Shown: positions 11,656 through 22,432, numbered from the stretch's first letter. The stretch is DNA of 64,000 nt from Bagarius yarrelli (GCA_005784505.1 VCAZ01000194.1:224805-288804), one strand, 5' to 3'. Program-made: numbers and translations. The notes: generated by a model not told the origin, from the sequence alone.

Positions 11656-11984
11656 TCAGTCCCAGCTGGTCTGTAGCTGTGTTGTTGTTTATCGCAGATG
11701 AATCTGTAATCTCACCCTGAACTTCTACAGTGATTAGATGTAATTACACTGTGATTAAAACTGCACACTATAACCATTTTATTCGAGTGAACCGATCCGC
11801 TTCATCAGTGGGCCAGACCACTGCCAGATGTCAGAACATGCCAAGCGTCTCAGATCAGAAGCGGTGTGGACTGAACATGTGGCACATCTGTCCTTAGACT
11901 GGGTTTCCGAGCCGGGCAGTTATGAGGCTTCATACTGCCTGATCAGAGATAGTCGTCCTGATCAATTTTAGAGATCCCAGATTC
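11656..11984. other. Noncoding DNA, nothing recognised
   Basis: Unique sequence between the minisatellite and SINE fragments; no exon or regulatory site could be supported. Confidence 0.45.
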
Positions 11985-12230
11985 TCATCAACCTATTGGT
12001 TAAGGTGTTGGGTTCAATTCCCAGCACCACCAAGCTGCCATTTTTATTGTGTCTTATAAATGTCCACACAGTAAAATTATTTGCTTTGTGCATCTCAGCC
12101 TAAGAAGTTGGGGTCAGAGTGCAGGTTCAGACTGGACACAAGGCCCCTAGAGCAGCAACGGTTAAGGGCCTTGCTCAAGGACCCAACAGTGCGCCTTTTT
12201 CCAGAGCTATTTAAACTATCCGCTAAAAGT
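11985..12230. mobile_element. Two SINE-family fragments in opposite orientation
   Basis: 11992-12043 is a plus-strand head fragment (GGTTAAGGTGTTGGGTTCAA then TTCCCAGCACCACCAAGCTG) with an internal deletion between the A and B boxes. 12105-12200 is a minus-strand-type fragment of a related repeat (TTGGGGTCAGAGTGCAGG, CCCCTAGAGCAG, GGGCCTTGCTCAAGGACCCA). A similar piece is at 48566-48680. Confidence 0.65.
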
Positions 12231-12299
12231 GTAACAACCTAAAAAAAAACTGTTGGGAAAAACAGCACTGCATGACCTAAGACCTCCTCAGACCTCTCT

Positions 12300-12575
12300 G
12301 TGTTTCAGGTTTCAATAAGCTCCACCTTTTTATTCTGTGGGTGTGGCTCTCGGGATGTGTGTTCAAACACAGGTTTACAAAACCATTAGTAAAATTTGGG
12401 ATGCCAGAAAGCTGCAGTTTTCAAGTTTATCTCAAAAGTATTCAGTGTTCAGGGTCGAGTCAAAATCAGGACTCTGTACAGGACATGGGGGATTTTCTAC
12501 TCCAGTCGGAACACAGCATGGAGTTCTTCATGGAGTTTATGGACTTTGTTCTGTTGGAACAGGGCTTAATGTTGT
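12300..12575 (-). pseudogene. Degenerate Tc1-like transposon fragment
   Basis: Phrases such as AGGACTCTGTACAGGACATG, GGAGTTTATGGACTTTGTTC and GTTGGAACAGGGC match the complementary strand of the same Tc1-type family as the copy at 5645. In intact copies these encode the FQHDNAPVHK region read on the minus strand. Only this middle portion is kept, and it is mutated. The plus-strand frames here are shadows. Confidence 0.6.
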
Positions 12576-12689
12576 GTGAGCTTTTGAATGCTTATCTGCT
12601 AATGGTGGCTACGTGTTGTATGCTTGTGTCGAGGCGCAGACCAGTCTGCATTTGCATTTCTGATATTTGACATTTATCTCATGAGTTGA

Positions 12690-12795
12690 GGGTCTTGCTG
12701 AGGGGGCCCATCAGTGACAGACTGGTGGTGCTGAGAATTGATCCCACGATCTTCCGATCAGCAGTCGAACGTCGCCGCACATCGGTGGCCTAATC
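12690..12795 (-). mobile_element. SINE copy, truncated
   Basis: GAGGGTCTTGCTGAGGGGGC, GGTGGTGCTGAGAATTGATC and GATCTTCCGATCAGCAGTC are the reverse complement of the SINE body and B-box region. The tail is absent. Confidence 0.7.
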
Positions 12796-13499
12796 TTACT
12801 GTGAATATTAACACGTGCTTGTCCTCAGTCTGATTGCTGTGAAATGATTGGTGTACAGGTGTCTATATTAAAACGGAAGCTGGGTGGGTATCTATACATC
12901 CATATGCGTCATATCTCACTCTATAGACAGACAGCCAGCCAGTTCCTAAAGTTTCTTCCGGAGTATCGTCTTCCTCTGTAAAGCTATTAGGATAGAAATT
13001 CTAATCAAATCTTAAGCGTGTTACTTTAAGTGAGCTGCCACAGGAAATGATCGGATGTCTTCTTTCACTTTAGCACTCAAGCGTCCTTAATGTAGAACAG
13101 GGAATGTCTACCTGCGTCTCCATAACATTACAGCCGGCTAATCGCGTTTGCTTAGAAGATTTACCAGCAAATTCGCTGTGGTACATGTAACGCAAAAAAG
13201 TAAGTATATTAATCTTAAAAAAAATATATATATAAAACGCACTGGGACTTCCCTTACTGAAACCTTAGCACATGTAATGTTTCAAACACACACACACACA
13301 CACACGATGGATGCCGCTGCTACTTATGTCTCTGTGTAACGCGCTGTTGCTAGCGGCGTCGGGTTGGAGCAGGCAGTGAATGATATAAAATATGTGTTGA
13401 AAGTGCTTGAAGAAAAATTTGAACCTGATTGGTCAATGAGTTGGACAATAGTTTCTAAATTAACTGTAAAGGTATCACGTGCTCTTTATGACATATTTT
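12796..13499. other. Noncoding DNA with a short (CA)n
   Basis: A CA run lies at 13286-13304. No supported coding segment was found; the AT-rich remainder is plain. Confidence 0.45.
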
Positions 13500-13830
13500 A
13501 TTATTATAGGCCCCTTAAATCGCATACTTCCATACTATATACTAGGCGAAAGTCAGTATGCAAGGCAAGTAGTATGTCCGAAACCCTTTGCGAAAACTTC
13601 CTGGATGATCTACCACTTCTGCAAGGATTTCGAGGTGGTAGCTTGGTGGTGAAGGTGTTCGATTCCCAGTAAGTTACAACTGCTCAGTTTTATAAATAAA
13701 ATAAATGTAATTTGCCCTGGATAAGGGCTTCTGCCAAATGCAATACATCACACACTTTACTATCTGATGTTGTCCCGGGAGAGACGACAAGACATGTGCG
13801 GAAGTGGTGGAAATCGCCGATTTAAGTAGC
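13500..13830 (+). mobile_element. MITE-like element (copy 1), interrupted by a SINE fragment
   Basis: It starts ACTATATACTAGGCGAAAGT, continues GGCAAGTAGTATGTCCGAAA and CTTCCTGGATGATCTACCAC, and resumes at 13758 with ACACTTTACTATCTGATG and GGGAGAGACGACAAG. Between them (about 13628-13745) is a SINE fragment with GTTCGATTCCCAG and GGATAAGGGCTTCTGCCAAA. The same core phrases recur at 13900, 15080 and 16300, so these are related copies of one nonautonomous DNA transposon. No transposase is present. Confidence 0.65.
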
Positions 13831-13899
13831 TTTAGGTACTTAAAAAAAAAAAAAAAAAAACCTTGTTCTTTGTAATTAAACTGTGTTTGTTTGTCATAC

Positions 13900-14375
13900 A
13901 GGTTAAACGTTATCCATCTTTAAATGTCTGCTGCACTGACTGTATATCGTGTGTCGATATCGAAATGCTGGATGTAGTATAGTAGGCATAAAAGATTATG
14001 TGAGGCGAGTAATATGTCAGAATCTTTAGTATGCAAAAGGTTCCGGATAATCTACCACTCCTGCCTGGATTTAGTACGCATACGATGGACACTTTACCAT
14101 CTGATGATCCATTCGGACGGAGAGACGAGTCGTCCTGTGCTGAAGGGGATAAATAAATTGTACATCATCCGGATGCAACTTTATCCATCTTTAAATTTAC
14201 ATTGCTGTTACGCCGTAGGTCCACGTGTCAATATCAAAATGGTGGACGTTGTAGGTCGAATTTTATTCATACCACCTGTAACCATACTATAAATACATCC
14301 TTGTATAAGTAGGCACTTACTTAAATGTAGTACATACCTAAGTAGCATGTGATTTTGTATGCATAGTTTGATCAA
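13900..14375 (+). mobile_element. MITE-like element (copy 2, most complete)
   Basis: It contains GTATAGTAGGCATAAAAGAT, GAGGCGAGTAATATGTCAGA, CGGATAATCTACCACTCCTG, ATACGATGGACACTTTACCA, GGAGAGACGAGTCG and ATCAAAATGGTGGACGTTG, in the same order as the other copies. Complementary motifs (CATACTATAAATACATCC, TAGTACATACC) near the right end suggest a decayed inverted repeat. It is noncoding; the 92-codon frame inside is chance. Confidence 0.65.
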
Positions 14376-14382
14376 CACGTAC

Positions 14383-14466
14383 AGCGAGAGAGAGATAGAA
14401 AGAATAAAAGATGTGGGGCAATGAAGAGACAGCTAAAGAGAAAGATATAGAGAAACGAAGTGAGAT

Positions 14467-14501
<35 letters not shown>

Positions 14502-14610
14502 TGAGGAAAAGAAAATGGATAGAAAGAGAGAGAGAGAGAGAGAGATTTAGAGAAAGAGGAATAAAGAGGGAGAGGGAGAGATTGAGGGAGAGAGAGATAG
14601 GGCAGTAAGG
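14383..14610. repeat. (GA)n-rich microsatellite tract
   Basis: Several pure AG runs are joined by AAAG and GGAGAG spacers. The 65-codon frame of Arg-Glu repeats is a translation artefact. Confidence 0.9.
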
Positions 14611-14886
14611 GAGAAAAAAAGGATAAAGGGGGGGAATAAAGACAGAGAGATTTAATCTAACTGTGAACTGTTGTTACTTATTGTTCATTAAAAAAATTAA
14701 ACATTGTGTTCTCTAAAAACGCTGTGGTTGAAGCACAACACTAATCCAAATCCATGGGTACCATCAGATTTCCAACGCCCCAATATTGAATGCCCACTGG
14801 GGGGCCCTACCTCCCCTGTTGAGAATAACTACTCTAGTTGTCTTTGCCGAAAAGAGATACTTTGCAAAAGACCAAGAAGTCTCTAC

Positions 14887-15033
14887 CTCCTGCGTGAGCT
14901 CCTTGACTCTGGTTTCCAGCTGGACCAGTTGCTGAAGCTGCCCAAGTTTGTCCTGGTCCTTCAGGGACATCTCCTGATGGAGCTCAGTGATGGTGTCCTG
15001 TAGCTCCTGTACCTGAGCTTCAAGCTCCTCCAC
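14887..15033 (-). CDS. Internal exon of an unidentified coiled-coil protein (partial gene)
   Basis: Read on the minus strand, an acceptor (CTTGGCAG) precedes 147 bp, exactly 49 codons, followed by a GTAGAG donor after CAGGAG; both ends are phase 0. The peptide starts VEELEAQVQEL and ends VKELTQE. Hydrophobic residues sit at 1, 4, 8, 11, 15, 18 and 22 and again at 36, 39, 43 and 46, all in one heptad register, with Glu, Gln and Lys elsewhere: a textbook parallel coiled coil with a polar break at 25-32. The frame continues open into the intron on both sides, so the splice sites define the exon. It lies between two MITE-like copies. I do not recognise the gene. A lone exon copy or an old pseudogene remains possible. 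Confidence 0.65.
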
Positions 15034-15079
15034 CTGCCAAGGAGATCATCAGCATCAAATACGGAATTAGTTAATGAAA
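15034..15079. other. Intron flank of the coiled-coil exon
   Basis: On the minus strand this leads into the acceptor; a modest pyrimidine tract (CTGATGATCTCCTTGGCAG) is visible. Confidence 0.4.
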
Positions 15080-15370
15080 TGACCTAGTACTTTTGGCCGG
15101 ATTCTGAAGGACACATACGATGGACACTTTACTATCCCATAACCCCGCAGAAGAGACAACTCCATATTCAAAAATGGCGGTAAAACAATACTACACATGA
15201 CTTAGTAGGTGATTCCAGATCGTTAAATATACTTTCTTTATATTACGATGAATGAAATTTGGACACATTTCATCCACCATGTTGATATTGTCACATGACC
15301 AATGACGTCACAGTAGCATGAATTTTACTATGTTTAACTTGGAACAACCACAAGGATTGATGGGTTTTTT
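15080..15370 (+). mobile_element. MITE-like element (copy 3)
   Basis: GTACTTTTGGCCGGATTCTG, ACATACGATGGACACTTTAC, TATCCCATAACCCCGCAGAA and TCAAAAATGGCGG align by eye with the right half of copy 2. The left half is missing. Confidence 0.6.
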
Positions 15371-16299
15371 AATGAAGCAATTAAAGCGACTTTGAAAATA
15401 GTGGGTGGGTAGTAATGAGTTAAATTTACTTTATTAAATTTACTTAAGTAAATTTTTGGAAATAATGTAATAGTCGGTTTAACTGTTCTTAATTTTACTC
15501 AAGTTAATTTTTAATCACAAAAATGGACTTTTACTTTGCTAAATTTGTTGTTCCTCCATTACCATTAAATGTTAATTATTAAAATGTAGTTTTAATAATT
15601 CGATTCCATCATGTTCTGTATAATGAGATGTCAAGTCTGGCGATAGACTGCAGTTGTCTGTAGTTCGTAGGTGAAACCTGGTCATTTCATAAATCAAGAT
15701 CAGTTGAGAAAATAATGATGGAAGAGAGAGAAGAAGCGAGAATAACAGTAGAGACAGAAACACACATGATCTCACATTTAATCAATTTATACACTCCAAG
15801 GAGAAAAACCAACAGTTCCATAATGTGACGTCTTCGAAACAAGTGCTGACATCATTGTAGAGGAATTCCAGCTCCAACCTGAGGAAACATCTCACAGTAA
15901 GTTTCATGATGATAATGACTATGTGATGGGGATTCTGTAACTATGGACACTTTAATCTTACTGCAAGTTACTATAAAATCTCAAACATTTACTTATTTTA
16001 ACTGAATTTTTTTATGGAGTTGTGATTGTTAGTATTTTTTCCCGCATTCAGGATTTTCCCTTCAATTAATCAAATCCAGAGTAACTGGAGAAATCTTTCT
16101 GTATCATTCTATAATACTATTATTCTATACTAACTCTTTTATTTAAATAACTTTAAACATTAATACTTTCGCTGCAATTATATTTATAAGTAGTTTTATT
16201 TGTACTTATACAAATAAACCTCTGCTCATGGAACAGTAAAAGTATCCATTGTATCTGTACTTTTAAATCCAGACGGAAGCAGATCATCGTTGAACGTAT
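15371..16299. other. AT-rich noncoding DNA
   Basis: Many TTTACTTAAGTAAATTT-like AT palindromes and TTAATTATTAA runs. No gene, and no confidently named repeat. Confidence 0.45.
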
Positions 16300-16586
16300 C
16301 CCAGACTGCTCTTTTTTTTGCATACTAATGACTCAGACATTCTGCTCATCTTGCATACTTGGTGTCCTACACTGTATAATAGGAAAGTATGCAATTTCAG
16401 ACGGAGCCCAATTGCACTTCTTTAACATTATCCAACTTTAAACTTTCACAGAACTGTAACGTTGTACGTCGTGTGATATCATCAACATGGCGGATGTAGG
16501 GCTACCCTTTGAGCATCCTTATCAATGGTCAGAAGGTATAAATTCACTCAAACACAAGACCTACACAAGTAGTATGCCATTTTGGA
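16300..16586. mobile_element. MITE-like element (copy 4), diverged
   Basis: It shares TGCATACT, CCTACACTGTATAATAGG, AACATTATCCAACTTTAAAC, GTACGTCGTGTGATATCATC and AACATGGCGGATGTAGGG with the cluster at 13.5-15.4 kb. More decayed than copy 2. No coding capacity. Confidence 0.5.
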
Positions 16587-16589
16587 TGC

Positions 16590-16695
16590 AGAAAAGAGAG
16601 AGAGAGAGAGAGAGAAAGGGTAAGGCTGTGGCAGAGAGAGAAAGAATCTCTGATGTCCAGCTTCAGTTTCACACACACAAACACACACACACTTG
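16590..16695. repeat. (GA)n and (CA)n microsatellites
   Basis: Pure GA at about 16595-16616 and CA at about 16672-16691, separated by unique sequence. Frames across them are artefacts. Confidence 0.85.
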
Positions 16696-17035
16696 TGCAA
16701 CAAGGGCAGGTAATATAAAATGGCGGTCCATAACCAAGATGGATACAAGACAGCAGTGATTTGAGATATTTTCCGCTCCTCAGGGTTACATTGCTGCGCT
16801 ACTGCTCTGCGCTAACCGTACAGATGGCTAAATTAGCCTCTGCGACCGCGGGTCATGGTGGAATAGAGAGCAAGGTGGATCTCACGCCACGCTAACACAC
16901 TGACAGACACTCGAAAACAAAGTGTTAGAAACCGTTGAGGCATCTAAATACATTAAAGATGCTATTTTAAATCATTTAAATGATTGTGTGTATAAGTGTG
17001 TGTACAATATAAGAGAGAATGGCTGTGTGTTTGTA
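16696..17035. other. Noncoding DNA
   Basis: Nothing is recognised apart from low-complexity GTGTG stretches near 16985-17030. Confidence 0.4.
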
Positions 17036-18229
17036 CAGTGAATATAAAAAGTTTACACACCCCTGTTAAAATGGCAGGTTTCTGTGATGTAAAAACACGA
17101 GACTAAGATTAATAATTTCAGGACTTTATCCACCTTTAATGTTAATTATATCCGATACAACTTTCAGGCTGAAGGTTAAAAAAACTGGAAACTAAAATTA
17201 TGTGGTTGAGTGTGTGTGTGTGTGTGTGTACACACTACACACTTTATAAGTGGGGATGTGGCTGTGTTTAAAATGAATCACTCACATTCAAACTCATTCA
17301 ATGTAGGAGTCTGTGCCATCATTTAAAGTGCCTTTAGATCAGCTGTTCTACTAGCCTTTTCCTGACATTTTCACCCAAATAAGGACTCTGTTGAGTCTGG
17401 TTCCTCTCAAGGTTTCTTCCTATTCCGTCTCAGGGAGTTTTTCCTTGCCACTGTCGCCCCCGGCTTGCTCATCAGGGACAAACTGATTTCTGATTCATTC
17501 TCATCTCATAATATAATATCTTTGATTGTGTGAAGCTGCTTTGTGACAATCATCATTGTAAAAAAAAGGTTTACAAATAAAATCGAACTGAACTGAGTTG
17601 AATTTTTCGAAGTCGCAGAAAAAGCCATGGTCCGAAAGACCTTCCACAGCATCAGAAAGGATCTCATTGTTAGAAACTTTTAGTCAAAATAAGCGTACAC
17701 AAGAATTGGATACACCGTTAGATACACCATGGAACACAGTAATAACAGTCATCAAGTGGAGAAAATATGGCACAGGAACTGAACGTTCCTCCAAAACTGA
17801 TGAAAAGACGAGAAGAAAACTGGTCAGGGAGGCCGCCAAAAAGCCTACAGCTACAGGAACTTTCTGGAAATTACTGGCTATGTAGTACATGTGACAACAA
17901 TCTCCCGTATTTGTCATATGTCTGGCCTACGGGGTAGGGTAGCTAGATAGAAGACTTTTCTTACGAAGAAAACATCCAGGCCCGGCTAAAATTTGCAGTT
18001 TAAAGTCTTCCGAAAGCATGTTATGGTCTGATGAAACCAAGGTTGAACCTTTTGAAAAGGTACGTTTGACGGAAAAAAAGAACACTGCGCATCACCAAAA
18101 GAACACCCTACTCACAGTGGTGAGGGCAGCATCATGCTTCGGGGCTGTTTTTCTTCAGCCGGAACTGGGACCTTAGTCAAGTTGGAGGAAATCATGAACA
18201 GTTTCAAATACCAGTCAATACTGGCACAG
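17036..18229 (+). pseudogene. Broken Tc1/mariner-like transposon with transposase remnant
   Basis: The start, CAGTGAATATAAAAAGTTTA then CACACCCCTGTTAAAATGGC, matches the terminal repeat of a common fish Tc1-like family. A separate repeat is inserted at 17341-17590. The transposase-like part follows: 18021-18041 reads LWSDETK, carrying the first catalytic Asp, and 18116-18172 reads GEGSIMLRGCFSSAGTG, the family's HGGGSIMLWGCFS-type block. Frameshifts and stops break everything between. The second catalytic Asp region and the right terminal repeat are missing: the element stops at the CCATCTAC satellite. Inactive. Confidence 0.8.
17341..17590 (+). mobile_element. Dispersed fish repeat inserted in the Tc1-like element
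   Basis: TGGTTCCTCTCAAGGTTTCT, GGGAGTTTTTCCTTGCCACT, GTGAAGCTGCTTTGTGACAA and a tail AATAAAATCGAACTGAACTG form the well-known fish repeat that ends in (AATTG)n-like units. A decayed second copy of its first part is at 19400-19500. It splits the host transposon, so it arrived later. Confidence 0.65.
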
Positions 18230-18395
18230 TCTACCCATCTGCCCATCTACCTATTCACCCATCTACCTACCCATCTACCCACCCATCTACCTCCCCATCT
18301 ACCTACCCATCTGCCCATCCCACCCATCTACCCCCATCTACCCACCCATCTACCCACCCATCTACCCACCCATCCATCTATCCATCCATGGTGTG
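18230..18395. repeat. (CCATCTAC)n satellite
   Basis: About twenty imperfect copies of ACCCATCT/CTACCCAC units. It starts where the Tc1-like coding remnant ends. The frame of repeated His-Leu-Pro-Thr is an artefact. Confidence 0.9.
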
Positions 18396-19399
18396 TGATT
18401 TATTTTGTAATAAAGGCTAGGGTTACCTGCCCTTTGGAGTGCGTGCGTTATGATGCGCTCTGGCTTATGAAATCAATTTCTTCTAAAAGCTTAATTGAAC
18501 TTCCATTTTAATTAAACTTCTGGCGCTGATAACAGACCCCGCATGCTTCAGCGTAATGAACTCAGCTGCGAACGTCAGTCATTTTCTAATCAAATTTTTT
18601 CACGTCAAGATCTCTTCATCTTCGGATTACTTTATCGTACCAACAACACATGTTCAAGCTTTTGGGGGCATGAAAAAAATAAAACGATTTAACAAATAAG
18701 TACGTATGAGAGAAATAGGTTATTTGTTGATGCATTTCATGTGTGTTTTTTTGTCTATTTGTAGAATTGCTCGAATTAAATTTAATCCAAATACACGATA
18801 CAGTCTATAATAAACCTCAGAATGCTGTATTCAGCATAAAAACAAAAATCCCAGACCTGCAGCCACGAGAGTGTGATCGCAGTGTGAGGGATTTTTTTTC
18901 TCCAGCATCCTGCAGCACTCAGGATCGGAATCCACAGCCTGAAAAGCTGCTGAAAGAACAAAGGGAACGGACTAAAGGCCAGGCCTTCGAGCATCCTCTC
19001 CCTGACGCTTTCAACACACACTGAACCCGTCCAAAGCTTTAAACCAGCGCTCGGTCAGGGGCCGACTTTCAACCCCTCTGTTTGTTCACTTTGACTGCGG
19101 GATGAAGGCGAGAGCACACGCTTTCACTCGAACAGTATTCCATCGCTTATTAAATACGACAAAAAGGAGGACGCTTACACGAACAAGAAAATTAAAATAA
19201 GCTGAATAAGATAAATGTTTGGTACTATAGTACCACTTGAAGACCATTGTGGTGCCACTGTTGTGCACGTGCCTCAGTCATTGGACATTTGTTGGCTTTG
19301 GCAAAAATTAATTAGTGCTGCTTAAGTACTACGTTGCTCAAAAGCTTCTGGTTACAATTCTACTTGAAAATAAACAGCTGGAGCAGCTGGAACGTTTTA
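18396..19399. other. Noncoding DNA; candidate conserved block and an exon-like segment
   Basis: 18420-18600 is repeat-poor with TTTTAATTAAAC and GCTTAATTG cores and may be a conserved element. An acceptor-bounded open segment on the minus strand at 18857-18949 is discussed as a finding. Nothing else is recognised. Confidence 0.35.
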
Positions 19400-19580
19400 T
19401 AATGCCGTACTTAATCTGGTTTCTCTCGAAGTTTCTTCCTCATATCGTTTTCGTGTCACCGTTGCGTCAGACATGATTACTAGCAATAAACTCAAAATGT
19501 AACTTTATTATTTTTTATTTATACTTTTTATATTCTTTTTTTTGTTAAGCAGCAATTCAAATCGATATATTTCTGTCGAG
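19400..19580 (+). mobile_element. Decayed copy of the repeat at 17341
   Basis: AATCTGGTTTCTCTCGAAGT and TTCTTCCTCATATCG match the opening of the 17341 repeat, then GTGTCACCGTTGC; beyond that the similarity fades into AT-rich DNA. Confidence 0.45.
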
Positions 19581-20235
19581 ATGTTTTATATTTTTATATT
19601 TATAAAATGGGTTTTTGTTTTTATTTAGCTGTGTCAGAAATTGATTGACTACCAGAACAAAACAAGACGCACGTTTTTATAAGATTTAAAAAGGCTTTAA
19701 CGAAGATACTTTCGAACCTAACGCTCATTTATAATGCAACAAACATCGTTATTATAAAGGAAAAAATAGTCCTAAGAAACTTGCTAGAAACTTGCAGAAA
19801 AACAGTATATCATCCATGTGCTGTTGATTCTAGAGCAACAATGGATGCGTGATAACTACGATTAGATGCTGTTTAAAGCTGAATTAGGAATATGTTCATC
19901 TTAAATAACCTGCAGGGTTAAAAGGAAGGTAAAAAGTGGTGGCTTAAGTTGCTTAAAACATTTGGGTTTCATTTGTATTTGTTTGCATGAAATGAACATG
20001 GTGTAACCCAAAGTTGCTCTATTTCATGCTTTATTAACAGTTACACCAGGAGCACAAAGAGTTAACGCGTGGTTAGTTGGAAAGAAAATAACAAAGTTAC
20101 AAAAAATGTTTAATCACTAGTCCAACAAAATTAAATTAAATTTTACTTTTGGTGAAGTTGAGGAAAGATGGAGAGTCTTTCAGTTTAATCCAATACTAAA
20201 TATATAAAATAAAAATTTGAGCCAAGGTTAAATGA
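19581..20235. other. AT-rich noncoding DNA
   Basis: No gene or named repeat was seen. Confidence 0.45.
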
Positions 20236-20582
20236 TGATTATAATAATAATAATAATAAGAAGAAGAAGAAGAGAAATGCTAATAATAATAATAATAATA
20301 AATGATGATAGTAGTAGTAATAATAATAATAATAATAATAATAATTAATAATAATAAATGAATGATGATAATAAGCAATAACAAATAATTATAATAATAA
20401 ATGATGATGATAATAAATTATAGTAATAAGAAGAAGAAAAAGAAGAGGAAATGACAGCAATAATAATAGATGATAGTAGTAGCAATAATAATATTTTATT
20501 AATAATAATAAAAAAGCTGATGATAGTAATAATAATAAATGACTAATAATAATAACAATAATAACTAATAATAATAATATCT
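20236..20582. repeat. (AAT)n compound microsatellite
   Basis: Long stretches of ATA/AAT trinucleotides with AAG, ATG and AGT interruptions; shows expansion and decay of one trinucleotide array over about 350 bp. Confidence 0.9.
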
Positions 20583-21039
20583 ACTTGGTGTTACAATTCT
20601 CAGCTCATTTATTCTACTTCATACAGACTTCCCTCCACAAACTGTAATCTACTCTGCGGCTTCACGTTGAGCTTCTATAAAGTTGGATAAGTTCTGAGAC
20701 TAAAGAGTAGGAAATCTAAGACCAGCTCTTATTCCAGAATATCTCTTCTAGAAACTTTTCTTCTTATAAGTTCTGACTTTTACCTGAAAAGCAAAGAAAC
20801 GTTCCCTTGACTTAGAATTCCAGGGATTTTTTTTTTTGCTCCGCATCTTTGAGTTTTTTCCCCAATGTCCTAAAGACAAAAAGACATCCGACCACTTGGC
20901 TGCTTACAGCATAAGAGGGAAGTAAAGTAAAGCTGTGTCCAGCGTTTGATTCGGTTATCTGTGTTTTTGTGTAAATCTGCATGTAGAAAACTTGTCTATG
21001 ATCCAAGCATAATTTCTTGGAAGAGACAGCCGGATTCTC
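20583..21039. other. Noncoding DNA
   Basis: Unique sequence with a T tract near 20827. No exon was found. Confidence 0.45.
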
Positions 21040-21105
21040 AACTTCAAGTGTTAACCCTCATCGCCAGGAGACCGCGAGTTCGAATCTCGGTCACAGCAAG
21101 GAAAC
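21040..21105 (+). mobile_element. tRNA-like fragment, probably from a different SINE family
   Basis: GAGTTCGAATCTC forms a perfect T-arm: a four-base stem CGAG/CTCG around TTCGAAT. A CATCGCCAGGAGACCG stretch precedes it. The D-arm and acceptor stem cannot be paired, so it is not a working tRNA gene. Confidence 0.5.
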
Positions 21106-21249
21106 GATAGAGCTAAAATATCTGAGCTCTGATTTTGATTATGAAACAGTCAAAATTACGCTTCAGTTGCATGTAGTGAAGTTAAAATTTGCAAAAAAAA
21201 TTACTTTAGTATATTAATTATGAAGATGATCGTAATTTATATTATAACG

Positions 21250-21740
21250 ATCACCAACAAAGATCGACCGATATCAGTTTTTCTAGAACCGATACTGATG
21301 TGACCGATAATCGATAAGCGGAACTGATATTTATTGTTTATTCCCTGAGCAAAGATTTTTATTAACCATACAGTCGATACTGTCATTTTACTTCCTCACA
21401 GCAGACATAACTCTTATTTCTACATCAATATAAAAAGAGGAGTCTAAAACTGGAAAAATAAAAAAAAAAGTGCACTTTTCAAAATAAAAGCTTTAATCTG
21501 GTAATCAGGGGTAACTAATAAAGAACATCAAAATATTTCCGTTTAAAGAACAGTTTGCTACTTTGGGGTGGTTTAAGTCCCCCAATTAGGCAGAACTTTT
21601 AGTGTATTATTTATGTTAAATAAAGTATATCAGCAAATCAAGTTAATTTTACTAGTAATTCGGATTAATTTGACAGCCTTGTGCAAGATGGCACCAAAAA
21701 TCGTGGCACCAATATTACAAAACCGATATCCGGTAGAAAA
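21250..21740. mobile_element. Dispersed repeat with 'CCGATAT' motifs (MITE-like)
   Basis: GACCGATATCAGTTTTTCTA, AACCGATACTGATGTGACCG and the closing AAAACCGATATCCGG form the CCGATA-rich repeat common in fish genomes. No protein is encoded. Boundaries are approximate. Confidence 0.5.
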
Positions 21741-21921
21741 AAAGGCTTAAAATATCGAGGAAAATACAGATAAAAACAATTATCAGTTGATCTTTGATTA
21801 CGAATATATCTGTATGCCTTTTAGGTGGTATGTCAACTGTATGATAGAAAAAAAAACCCCCAAACAGATACAGAGAGAACCTCATTACTCCTAGCATTTA
21901 GCCATGGCGTTGTCTCTGCGG

Positions 21922-22013
21922 CTAGCAGACAGCTAGCAAACGCTCGTTCGCCTTTTCTTTGATCTCTAATCTCTCTGGCTGAACAAGTTCTTTTAAACGA
22001 GCCACTTCATCTC
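21922..22013 (-). CDS. Possible exon of a coiled-coil protein (weak)
   Basis: On the minus strand, GCGCATTCAG is a possible acceptor before a phase-1 frame reading DEVARLKELV, then ERLEIKEKANERLL, then a stop at 21922. Val, Leu, Val and Ile at a/d-like spacing and many charged residues resemble coiled coil. A possible GT donor before the stop (GTCTGC) is poor, and the pyrimidine tract is weak. It could be a terminal exon, an exon with an unusual donor, or a chance frame next to the candidate conserved block at 22230. It is kept because it lies between the two better exons on the same strand. Confidence 0.3.
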
Positions 22014-22429
22014 CTGAATGCGCACAACATCCGAGTGGGTCTGGGAACATACGGAAATTCGGCCTGCTGTGTGCTTTAAATGAGAATAATACCAAGTCCT
22101 TCACGTACTTAACCGTAACGAGCCACAGACAACGCAGGGCCTCGATGGCATATTGACAAAAAGAGGGAAAAATAGGAATAAAGGAGACGCAAATGTGCAC
22201 ATGTGAAAGAAATCAGGACACGTGGAAGAAGTGTGTCACATTTTCATGGGGTGATTTGGGTAAAAGGCTCTTTGTTATCTCCAGACGCAGAGAAAGGCCT
22301 CCTACTGACTTGATCTTTGGAGGCTTAGATCATGTCATTAGCATGCTAATTGCAACCTCATTCATGGAGTTGAAAAGAACCGAGGGATATAATTAAAAGA
22401 AAAAAATGGGGTGGGGGGGAGAGAAAAAG

Positions 22430-22432
<3 letters not shown>
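22014..22432. other. Candidate conserved noncoding block
   Basis: 22230-22395 (for example TCATTAGCATGCTAATTGCA) is repeat-poor with paired homeodomain-type cores around GCATGC. The small plus-strand frame here has no domain. Confidence 0.4.

Noticed and set aside
17598..17885. A 95-codon plus-strand gene
   Set aside because: It is a frameshifted piece of the broken Tc1-like transposase.
21040..21105. A tRNA gene
   Set aside because: Only the T-arm is formed; no cloverleaf can be drawn, so it is a SINE or tRNA relic.
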